Shown here in pieces: positions 40,266 to 48,700 of a stretch of 64,000 nt of DNA; positions within the stretch are counted from its first letter, which is position 1; the number at the start of each line of letters is the position of its first letter. A program made the translations under genes and the position numbers. The stretch comes from Tubulanus polymorphus. Taxonomy: Eukaryota > Nemertea > Palaeonemertea > Tubulaniformes > Tubulanidae. Below the pieces are notes generated by a model that saw only the letters and a program-made list of their open reading frames with translations, ran no database searches and was not told the origin of the DNA. The stretch covers positions 15,780,001 through 15,844,000 of the forward strand of contig NC_134025.1 in assembly GCF_964204645.1 (NCBI RefSeq), given 5' to 3'.

Positions 40266-41487
40266 TTATATAATAAAAAAATTTAAAATATAATATTCCT
40301 CCGATTACAATTCCTATACAAGTTAAAGCTAATTTAGCATTTTCATGGGATTTATTATCATCATTTAGTTTAATCATATCATGTTGAATATTATCAGTTT
40401 TTATATTTTCTGTAGTATTGTAATCTTTTATTTTAGAATCATTATTTAATTTAATATTTTTAGTTTTAGTTTCAGTTGATTGAATATGTTTTTTATTTTT
40501 TTCACCTTCCATTAATTTTGGAGCAGTGATAATCTTTTTATTTATATCATTCAATCCAAATGAATTATCTATTGTTGCAGTTTTAATTAGATTATTGTAA
40601 CCAATTATATTTCCCATTTTTAAAACTAAATCATTAGAAATAATTAATAGATTAGGGCCTATACAATAATTTAATCTAATATGTGATTTATCTAAATAAT
40701 TTTGATATCTTACAATGTTTTCTGGAATAGATCTATTTTTATCATTATGAATGGAATCTTCAAATAAAACTTTGAATTGTTTCTGCGCATCGAATGAAGT
40801 GTTATCATTTCCAATCATTGGGGATCTTGTTTCAATTTGCGCACCTAAAATACATATCAAATAAGTTCTAATAGATTGATTTATTCTTTGTATACCAGCT
40901 TTAGTAAAACCTTCACTATTTTCTAAAATGAAATTAACCCAACCATTATTGTTTTGTTGTTGTATATTATTATAATATTTTGGTAATTCATTCCAATTTA
41001 GTGTTCTTATATCTGAATTTGTTATTATTTTTCCAAATTCTTTAGTATATAATATTCCTAATCCGCCCATTGTTCCAATTTTTGCTCTAAAATCTTTATT
41101 TGAATTAATATTAAATTCATTACATATTTTATAAAACTTAGAAAAATTAATATTATTATTCAATTCTTTAAAATATTTTGAACCTGGTAAAGGACATTCT
41201 AATTCATCTAATATTAATTTTATTTGAAAATAAGTATATATTCGTTCATATTAGATTTTAATAACCATTGTTTTGACTCATTCAAATTTTTGAAATTAAT
41301 TGTATACACATGAAATATATTCCATCTTTACATGAAAATTATTACTTTCAGTAACATAAATATATAAATCAATTAATGAATTTAAAACTTCATTTCTATA
41401 TGTAATATCTTTATTAAAATCTATTGCTGGAATATCATATTTAATTGATTTATTATATTGGAAAGCTTTTGGAAAACTATCTGCCAT
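40258..41487 (-). pseudogene. Viral protein of unknown function with C-terminal membrane anchor, frameshifted
   Basis: The start is the ATG at 41,487 after a viral start box. The first 63 codons are open to 41,296, then the frame shifts near 41,300 and again near 41,230, after which 301 codons are open to the TGA at 40,258, overlapping the next gene's ATG. The main part is globular, with the glycine-rich segment AKIGTMGGLGILYTKEFG and a tryptophan-containing stretch TLNWNELPKYY. A low-complexity, Lys/Asn-rich linker follows, then one C-terminal membrane segment, LALTCIGIVIGGILYFKFFYY. This suggests a membrane-anchored virion or assembly protein. I do not recognise the family, and both breaks may be decay or base-calling errors in AT runs. 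Confidence 0.62.
40266..40284 (-). promoter_or_regulatory. Viral start box, coiled-coil gene
   Basis: Coding strand: AAATTTTTTTATTATATAA, then ATG. It overlaps the 3' coding end of the gene to its right. Confidence 0.65.
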
Positions 41488-41506
41488 TTATATAATTAAA
41501 AAATTA
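41488..41506 (-). promoter_or_regulatory. Viral start box, membrane-anchored protein gene
   Basis: Coding strand: TAATTTTTTAATTATATAA, then ATG. Its first TAA is the stop codon of the upstream gene. Confidence 0.65.
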
Positions 41507-41962
41507 ATAATTTATTAATTCTTTTAATAATTTATCTTGTTCTTCAACTGTTATATGGCCATTTAAACTTATTATATAATCTAGTGTATTCTTTAATTTA
41601 TTAATCTCTTTTATATTAGTTTTAATTTTTTCTTTATTACTTTTTATATTTAATTTTGAACTTATACCAGTTAAAACACTTGAACTTAATCCTCACACGC
41701 CAATTGATATAGCTAAAGGTGTTAATGGACTGAATATTGCTAGAAATGTTATTACAGAACTAATTGTAACCGAACAACTTATAATAAAATAATATATAAT
41801 TTAATAATAATATAATAATATATAATTACTTTTTAAATATTTTTTCTTTTTTATCTTTAAGTCACTTTCAAATTCTAATATTTGTTTTTCTAAATATATT
41901 TTTAATTTAGTTTTATTTATATCATGAGGAATAATATCAATACTATCAACTTTATCTTCCAT
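41504..41962 (-). pseudogene. Small viral protein with hydrophobic core, frameshift and in-frame TGA
   Basis: A start box precedes the ATG at 41,962. About 50 codons of charged, coiled-coil-like sequence follow (including IYLEKQILEFESDLK) before the frame fails in an AT-rich run near 41,800-41,830. A second frame then carries a hydrophobic Ser/Gly/Ile-rich stretch (VTISSVITFLAIFSPLTPLA), one in-frame TGA at about 41,689-41,691 in a glycine-flanked position, and a Lys-rich coiled-coil tail (ITVEEQDKLLKELINY) to the stop at 41,504. The stop abuts the next start box, as elsewhere in this element. Probably a small membrane-associated protein; no family is recognised. Confidence 0.55.
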
Positions 41963-41980
41963 TTATTTAGAAAAAAATTA
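41963..41980 (-). promoter_or_regulatory. Viral start box, 41,962 gene
   Basis: Coding strand: TAATTTTTTTCTAAATAA, then ATG; three bases after the stop of the intact 140-aa gene. Confidence 0.65.
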
Positions 41981-42403
41981 CTAATTAGTAAATTTATATG
42001 CTACAAATATAACAATAACTGTTCCACCTAAAATCCAAATTATTTCATATTTCTGTTGTTCTTTACTTGGGGTATAATAATCTGATAATTTAGGTTTGTA
42101 TAGATGTAATTTGTCTTTATTGGTTACCGCGTTATATAAACTCATTGCATCATCGACTGATTTAAAATCTCTATGTGAAATCTTCTGATCATATAATTCC
42201 TTGTTAATATAATCCATATAGTTTTGTCGTTTTTCTCTGTATTCTTCTGCTGCTTTATTGTATTTCTCTAATGCTAAGTTATGTCTTTTTTGTTCTGTTA
42301 ATGATCCATTTTTATCAATATGCTTAAATAAATAACCACCACCAGTAAATGCTAAAGCGTTAACAATTGCCGATCCTATAATAGTTATAACTGCAGAAGC
42401 CAT
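41981..42403 (-). CDS. Small viral protein with a hydrophobic segment at each end, intact (140 aa)
   Basis: One of the two undamaged genes of the element. ATG at 42,403 follows a start box. Residues 1-27 form a hydrophobic, glycine-containing segment (AVITIIGSAIVNALAFTGGGYLF). Residues about 28-75 are charged and helical (SLTEQKRHNLALEKYNKAAE), and the middle includes LSDYYTPSKEQQKYE. The C-terminus (about 118-138) is a clear membrane helix, IIWILGGTVIVIFVAYKF. The stop lies at the edge of the next start box. The double membrane-segment layout and its place between other virion-type genes suggest a structural or membrane-remodelling role, but this is inference; no enzymatic motif is seen. Confidence 0.72.
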   Translation of the reverse strand: MASAVITIIGSAIVNALAFTGGGYLFKHIDKNGSLTEQKRHNLALEKYNKAAEEYREKRQNYMDYINKELYDQKISHRDFKSVDDAMSLYNAVTNKDKLHLYKPKLSDYYTPSKEQQKYEIIWILGGTVIVIFVAYKFTN

Positions 42404-42421
42404 TTATTTAGTAAAATAATT
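42404..42421 (-). promoter_or_regulatory. Viral start box, 140-aa protein gene (weak match)
   Basis: Coding strand: AATTATTTTACTAAATAA, then ATG. The T tract is interrupted by an A, the poorest T tract of the set, but the TAAATAA part is perfect. Confidence 0.55.
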
Positions 42422-42427
42422 ATGCAT

Positions 42428-42649
42428 TTATATGGGAGGAATATATTTTTGTTTTTCTAAATAATCAATAGTTAAATTAGATAAAGTAACTGCTAACGTT
42501 AATTTTAAAATATCATTGATATCAAATCTATCAACATTAACACTTCCCATTTTGAATACTTTTTTTCATACCATTGAATAACCAACAGTTACAACTGATA
42601 GTAATGCGCCATTATATAATCCAGTTATTATCCACTTATTATCACTCAT
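42428..42649 (-). pseudogene. Small viral membrane-type protein (74 codons) with one in-frame TGA
   Basis: ATG at 42,649 follows a start box that is itself embedded in the last codons of the neighbouring gene. The protein starts with a hydrophobic segment (WIITGLYNGALLSVVTVGYSM), then a TGA at codon 28 (42,566-42,568), then a short charged part and a C-terminal amphipathic stretch (DILKLTLAVTLSNLTIDYL) to the TAA at 42,428. Apart from the TGA the frame is perfect, so a single point change probably killed it. Below the length usually called as a gene; supported by the start box and neighbour spacing. Confidence 0.6.
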
Positions 42650-42668
42650 TTATTTATCAAAAAAATTA
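42650..42668 (-). promoter_or_regulatory. Viral start box, 74-codon gene
   Basis: Coding strand: TAATTTTTTTGATAAATAA, then ATG. The box is simultaneously the last codons and stop of the upstream 113-aa gene. Confidence 0.65.
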
Positions 42669-42991
42669 CTATCATCAAAATATTTAGTTATCTTAGTGAT
42701 GATTAAATCAACATTTATTTCATTACTACTTTTATGATTATCATATATTTTGGTTAATATGTTTTTAATATCATCAATAATTCCATCTTCATTTAATTCA
42801 TAATATTCTAAAGGTGATTTAATTAAATCAATTACTTTTTCTATATTATAATTTTCTTTATTAATCATTGATGCATCGTTAAATGATTTACTTTTTATAT
42901 CAGTAATTACATCATTTAGTTTAATTCTCATTTCTTTACCATGTTTAAAATCAAACCCAAAACATATACTCGGTCCAACAGTTATATTCAT
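42650..42991 (-). CDS. Viral protein of unknown function, intact (113 aa)
   Basis: ATG at 42,991 follows a start box. The protein is soluble-looking: a short hydrophobic N-terminus (ITVGPSICFGFDFKHGKEM), then acidic, Lys/Asn/Ile-rich helical sequence without membrane segments or recognisable motifs. Its last codons (SNFFDK, stop) lie inside the start box of the next gene, showing how compactly the element is built. No function is proposed. Confidence 0.65.
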   Translation of the reverse strand: MNITVGPSICFGFDFKHGKEMRIKLNDVITDIKSKSFNDASMINKENYNIEKVIDLIKSPLEYYELNEDGIIDDIKNILTKIYDNHKSSNEINVDLIITKITKYFDDSNFFDK

Positions 42992-43011
42992 TTATATAGT
43001 GAAAAAAATTA
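42992..43011 (-). promoter_or_regulatory. Viral start box, 113-aa protein gene
   Basis: Coding strand: TAATTTTTTTCACTATATAA, then ATG; its first TAA is the stop codon of the penton-like gene. Confidence 0.65.
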
Positions 43012-43762
43012 CTCTCTACATCTTATAACTAATTCATAAATTTCAGGGAAATTATTTAAATCAATTAAGTATCCATTGTGATTTCTAATTTCTAATCTAA
43101 AATTATTAAAACGAGGAATGCATGGTTTGAAATCACATTCTGTTAAATTATAATTTATTTGCGTTCCAAATTCTTTAACATTCTTCAATGGTAAAATGTT
43201 TAGTAAACCAGAATTACAAGTTATATCTTTAGTTGCTTCGAATGTTTTTGTAGGATCGATTAAATTGCAATAAATATAAAAATGTGTGTAAGGTATTAAG
43301 TTTGGTGTAGCATCAACATTTGAATAAAGTTTATCTGGTGTAATTCCTAACAGTTTAGCTATAGGTTTTTTAACTATAAATTGATATTTTTCACTACGAG
43401 TTAACCTAATCCTTATTTTATCAGAACTATCACTTTTTAAAAATCTAATACTAAACCCGGAATTACTACCTAATTTTTTGCCAGGCTTTTCTATCAATTT
43501 CTTGTGACAATGTATCTAAATTATATAACCCTGGTTTTAGATATAAATGATACCTTTTATTTTTTTCCTGAACTATAAACAATTGATGATCAATAGTTTT
43601 ATCCGTTATATTATAAAAAGAATTACATAAACTTATATTAACTAATTTTAAATCTACACAATTCTTAAATTCTCTATCTAATTGAACTAATAAATTATGT
43701 GATTTATAATTTGTTAGTCTTCTTGAATCAACAAATATTCTGTATTCTTTTAATTCTACCAT
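43009..43762 (-). pseudogene. Probable penton / minor capsid protein, single frameshift
   Basis: ATG at 43,762 follows a start box shared back-to-back with the plus-strand gene at 43,831. Ninety-odd codons are open to about 43,470, and the rest (162 codons) is open in another frame to 43,009, so one indel near 43,480 explains the break. The N-terminal half includes DLKLVNISLCNSFYNI and HLYLKPGLYNLDTLSQEI, beta-rich and typical of the strand-plus-'grid' pattern of penton proteins. The C-terminal half includes TPNLIPYTHFYIYCNLID and FNNFRLEIRNHNGYLIDL, resembling the closing strands of a jelly roll. The identification is by pattern and by its place with the other virion genes; a different beta-rich virion protein is possible. 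Confidence 0.55.
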
Positions 43763-43830
43763 TATTTATAACATAAAAAAATTACCACTCATCACTAAAA
43801 ATTAATTTAAATAAAATTTTTCCTAAATAA
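43763..43830. promoter_or_regulatory. Divergent viral promoter between penton-like and zinc-ribbon genes
   Basis: A 68-bp intergenic region with a start box pointing each way. Minus-strand box (43,763-43,784): TAATTTTTTTATGTTATAAA followed by TA and ATG. Plus-strand box (43,813-43,830): AAAATTTTTCCTAAATAA followed by ATG. Between them, at 43,784-43,795 on the plus strand, lies ACCACTCATCAC, also found upstream of the polymerase. Confidence 0.68.
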
Positions 43831-45725
43831 ATGGATGAGAAGATAGCATGCGAAATTTGTGGTGAACTTCTAAGAAAAAGTAATATGGCTCGACATATGA
43901 AAAAACATGATGAAAATTATAAACCCCCTAAACTAAACTGTCCAAAATGTAATAAATTATTCTCAAGAAATTATGTTAAAAAACATTCAGAGAAGTGTAA
44001 AATTAATGGTGCAACGGCTAATGTTGATAGTAATGAAAGTAATAGTAATTCTGTTGAAGTTGAACCTGAAATTATTTGGAAAAGACCTTTCTTATTCTAT
44101 GACAAGGATAATATAAAAGATCATATCTGCGAGCCTTGTCGAATGAAATTAACCCTTTCGCTGCGTACACGCTTGCACCGCCCCCTACGTAAGGTATTTT
44201 CCGAAAAATTCGATTTTTTTCAAATTGTTTTTAACCCCGATTTTTCGCGTTTTTATCGAAGATTATGATGTTATTTAGTGAAAATCAGTAAAAAATCATA
44301 CCAACAGCCTTTTCTGTAGGGGGGGCGTGTTGGGGGGGGGGGGGTCAGGATGGGTTAGAAATTTTTTTTTTTCAGTTTTTCACCCAAGTGCCTATCTCAG
44401 TCTTTGGTGATTGATGATACGGTGTGGATGAAAGAAATTCAATTGATATGGGATATCCTTTTCCGCTGGTAGAGGTACGTAAGTGGGGAGCCATCTCAAT
44501 CCCGCGCAAATTACCATGTGCTCAACAGGCTGACAGCACCAACTACTGACGCATTTTCGCCATCTGTTGTTTAGAAAGCTAACTATCTTGTCTTACATGC
44601 GTTTCCATACTGTTTGCTGTGTACGCGTTCGAGTTATAAATCAATAGGTGCATGACGTTTCTACAACGTCATACGCACAGCACGTGTCACTCATATGACG
44701 TTTCCAAAACGTCACACGTAGCGAAAGGGTTAAGTCCTGAAAATATAGAAGATTGGGAGAATCATCAATTTCGTAAAGCACATATAGATAAAATTTCTAA
44801 TAAATTTGAAACTGAATTCAATGAAAGAAAAAATAGTTTATTAGAAAAAATAAAATATGAGAAAACGTTACCAGATAATAAAGAAACAGTTGAAAAGTTA
44901 GATAAACAATATAATGAATTAACAAGAAAAACATATTATTGTAAATATTGTAAATTGATTATTACAACAAGTAATTCAAATCTACATAATAGAACAATAA
45001 AACATAAAGAAAACGTAAGAAAATACCAGGAGCTTAATGAAGATCTATTACCTATAAATTATAAACAAAAATGCCCACAATGTAATTATGCGACCTTAAG
45101 GCAAGAAGGTACTGTGTTATTTTGTAATGAATGTGGATGGCAAAAGAATTTATGGGGTGAAGAAAAAACTAGAGATTTTCTCATAGAACCAAAATTAAAT
45201 TATCTAGATGAAATTTTTAAAATATTTTCTATAGAAGATCATACACAAGAATATAAGCAATGGCTTGAAAAAATAGAAATAGAAAATAAAAATGGTGAAA
45301 TAACTAAAAAAGATATTATAAAATCAATTATTCCATCAACATTTAACACAAAACAAAAGAAAATGTATTTATATTTATTATTTAATGATTATTATGAAAA
45401 ACCTAAATAAACAGAAGAAGATATGAAAATTATAAAAAAAATATTCAAACAAATATTAATGTATCATTTGGAAAATAGAATAACAGATTCAATAAATTAT
45501 GAATTCTTTTTAAATAAGATTGTAAATTATTTAAACATAGATATTATAATTCCATTTGATGAATTAACAAACAAAAAGAAACAAAGAGAGCGAGATGAAA
45601 TGTGGAACAAGATAGAACTTTATTTAAATGAGAAAAATGAAATGGAAGAAGAACCTAAACAATTAAATGAAAATGAAGAAGCCAATAGTGATTTCGAGTA
45701 TGATGATATTGATTTTATGTTTTAA
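43831..45725 (+). pseudogene. Zinc-finger / zinc-ribbon protein, possibly VLTF3-like late transcription factor; split by a piggyBac MITE
   Basis: The only plus-strand viral gene. ATG at 43,831 follows a start box. Part one (43,831-44,152) has two small zinc fingers, CEICGELLRKSNMARHMKKH and a second starting CPKCNKLFSRNYVKKH. A 577-bp MITE then sits at a TTAA site. Part two (44,734-45,410) continues in the same frame: a C2H2-like unit CKYCKLIITTSNSNLHNRTIKH, a four-cysteine ribbon (CPQC then FCNEC) and an all-helical region. An in-frame TAA at 45,408-45,410 precedes another 105 open codons in the same frame, ending at 45,725 with an acidic tail. The ribbon followed by a helical domain with DYYE and, past the stop, a tryptophan-containing end (RDEMWNKI) recalls poxvirus-type VLTF3 factors; this is moderate at best. 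The 3' end overlaps the convergent polymerase stop by two bases. Confidence 0.6.
44149..44733. mobile_element. piggyBac-type MITE with TTAA target duplication
   Basis: The 577-bp element (44,153-44,729) is flanked on both sides by TTAA. The left end reads CCCTTTCGCTGCGTACACG and the right end, reverse-complemented, CCCTTTCGCTACGTGTGACG. TTAA duplications with CCC-starting inverted repeats are diagnostic of piggyBac elements. It holds no transposase, so it is non-autonomous. Near the right end are two short palindromes, TGACGTTTCTACAACGTCA and TGACGTTTCCAAAACGTCA, and in the middle a G-rich run (44,318-44,344). Confidence 0.9.
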
Positions 45726-48700
45726 TGACCATAAGGTAATGTTTTTATACCATCATCTAAAATATGCCTTTTATCATCAAATGGATTCAAACTAGTTTTT
45801 TCAACTTCATTAATGTACATCTCGTGATCTTCTGATCTTAAACAATTCATTTTGTGTTTCATTACAATTGATTTATATAAACACTTTATATAATCTTGAA
45901 ATTCTATATGTTTATCAACCACATGTTTTGTTATTCCTTTTAACTTTTTAGCTTCATGATCTTTTGTTCTATAACTATACATTTTACTTCTTATCCCAAC
46001 AAATTCAATCATTTCATCACCCCCTAGTTCATCTTTAAATTTACCAGGAATCTTTTTATTATCATTGCTAAATAGTTCATGATCTTTGGGATAATTGCTA
46101 AAATCAAAATGATGTTTTAATGTTTTTAAGTCTTTTGTTATGTCATTTGTCTTGATTCTTAGTATGTACGCGTCAGTATTGAAGCAAATTAATGAAAATC
46201 CACTGTTAAATGTACCATCTTCAGTTGATAAATCATAAAGATAATCTGATGGGTTATATATTTCAAATAAATCTTTAACTTCTTCAGCTAAATCTTTTTC
46301 TGTGTGGCTTAAATTAAAGCAATTTGGTTTAGATTTAATCAATCCAATATTCATATTAAAGCCTAATGAATTACATAATATATTTAACCCTGATATAGCA
46401 ACTTTTCCTTTTTGAGCTGAAGATATTGTTTTGAAACTTTTTGAACCATCTGCTGCATAGAATCCAATGAAGAACCATTTTCTTAAATTATTTTTTGCAT
46501 TTAATACATAATCTGGTACTATCTTTTCTTTAGTTGAAGTATTACTTTTCACTATTGCATGAATATAGAATTCGTCATTATATTCTATAGCAAAATCTTT
46601 AGGATTATTCACATGTATTCTTTAACATTGCGATGATTTCATAACATCTATGATTTTAAAACTTTGTGCGAATAAACTTCTTCACAGAATTTCTTAATTC
46701 TTTCTAATAATTTTAAGTCTTGATTGCATAAATACCAACAATATTTATTGCCCCAAACATAATTATACACACCTGCTGAACCATCTCCCATGAAAAATCC
46801 TTTGATAAAATATTCTTTTTCTTCTAATGTTTCAGGTTCTATATTATAAATATTATCAATAATTTCATCAAATGACATATAATTCATCCTTTGGAAAAAT
46901 CTTTTATGTAATAATTCATCACCAATTTTTATATCAGTTGGTTTTATTTCATCGCCATTTCGTTTAATTAAACTATGATCTTCTGTAACATCAACGAACC
47001 CTAATTTAGTTCTAACTCTATAGATTTTCTTATTTGTTTTATGTCTAATAATATTCTTTAATTTTTTCCATCCATTTCTTGTCCAAACATCCATTAATCC
47101 ATTTATTTGTATTAATTCTTTTTCACCATATGAAATATAACATTCATTTTGTTTTGGAATTATTTCTGAAATTCTTCTTATCAATATTTTTTCATTACAT
47201 TTTAATAATATTGGGGTGTCAGCTGTTACAGAATCAAAATATAATATTTCCATATGCTTTTCCCCAAAAAGTGGTTGTAAAACATTATAATAAAAATCAT
47301 ACATTAATAATTTTGATACTTCTAAAACAGTTGAACCAATGAATATAGGTTTATTAAATTTCATTGACGTTCTTTTTAATTTAACTGCTGTTAAATAATC
47401 TTCAAATCTTTTATTTCCTAAATGTCTAGGACTTGATTGTAAATGTCTTAATCGTTCAGAATTATTTACTAATTCAATATCATTTCTATTTCTAATATTT
47501 TCACATGTTTTACCATAAAAACTATTATTCATTAATTTGAAGAAATCTTTTTCAAAATCTGTTTTTGATATTGTTCTCTGTTGAGTATTGAAATCTATAT
47601 ATTTTTCTAACCACTTCGATTGATTAAATTCAATATATCTATGTACTTTCTTTAATTTCATTCCTTGTTTTAGATAAAATTTTAACATTCTATAATGAAC
47701 AATATAATCGTATTTATTATTTTGAGTAAGTATTAATTTTTCTGTAAAAACATGATCTTTCGGTTTTATTTTCTTCTGGTATTCACTTAAATAACTATCA
47801 TCTACAGTTAAATGTTCTGGGCAATAAGGTTAGTTTCTTGTTTCAGGATATTCTAAATCAACTACAAAGAAATAACCAATTGGTGCTTCATCTTTTAAAC
47901 TCGCAATTGCGCTTTCCCAATCAGTTTTATCATCATTTTCAACTTCTGTTAATATAAAATTTTTGTATGGTTGAGGTTGCATCATTGCCCAGCCATATAA
48001 ATTATTGGCGTCAATATATAATAATTTATATTCATCATTTGCTTTAAAATACCTATCTCCCATAACACCACTAATTCCACCTCTAATTGATTTTTCAAAT
48101 AATAAAACCATATCTGGTTCTTTTAATAAATCTAATTCTACATTTGTATATTTTAAACCACATTGCCAGGTTAAACCAGGACTTGAGTAGCAATAACAAG
48201 GATCAACATTAAAATGATTCAAATTAACTTCTCTAAATTTTTCAAATATGTCAGCCAATATCATCACATCTGATTTTAAATATAAATCAACTAATTCACC
48301 ATGATTTTTCATCTTAAAATGGTTCCAAATATTTAATGTTCTATTAAACACTTCGTCTTTCACATACTCGTCTTTTAATTGATCATAAAATTGATCTTTT
48401 AATAATTCTGTTACATTAAAATCATTGTGTATTTTATAAAATGAATAAGGAATTGCGCCTCTATATCTCAATAATTTAAAATCTTGGTCATTTGGATAAT
48501 AATACCAAGTTATAACAAAATCATTACCAACTAAACTTTTTGATAAATTATCTAATGAACGTGCTAGAAATCTATAAGAATCTAAAAATCTAATGCAACC
48601 AAATTGAAATGAAATATAATTTTCAGATGTTTTAGCTAATAGTTTAAAATCATATTTTCTTACATTTACACCATTCATAGCATTATATTCTTCTATTTCT

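Noticed and set aside
41689-42568. UGA read as tryptophan in the viral element
   Set aside because: In-frame TGA occurs at tryptophan-like positions in several genes, but TGG is used elsewhere and TAA and TAG stops also interrupt frames, so ordinary decay explains it better.
45722-46612. Independent 296-codon gene starting with GTG near 46,612
   Set aside because: It is the C-terminal half of the intein plus the polymerase C-terminus; the apparent start is only the point after a frame break.
47079-48190. Plus-strand frames at 47,079-47,342 and 48,005-48,190
   Set aside because: Antisense to conserved polymerase motifs.
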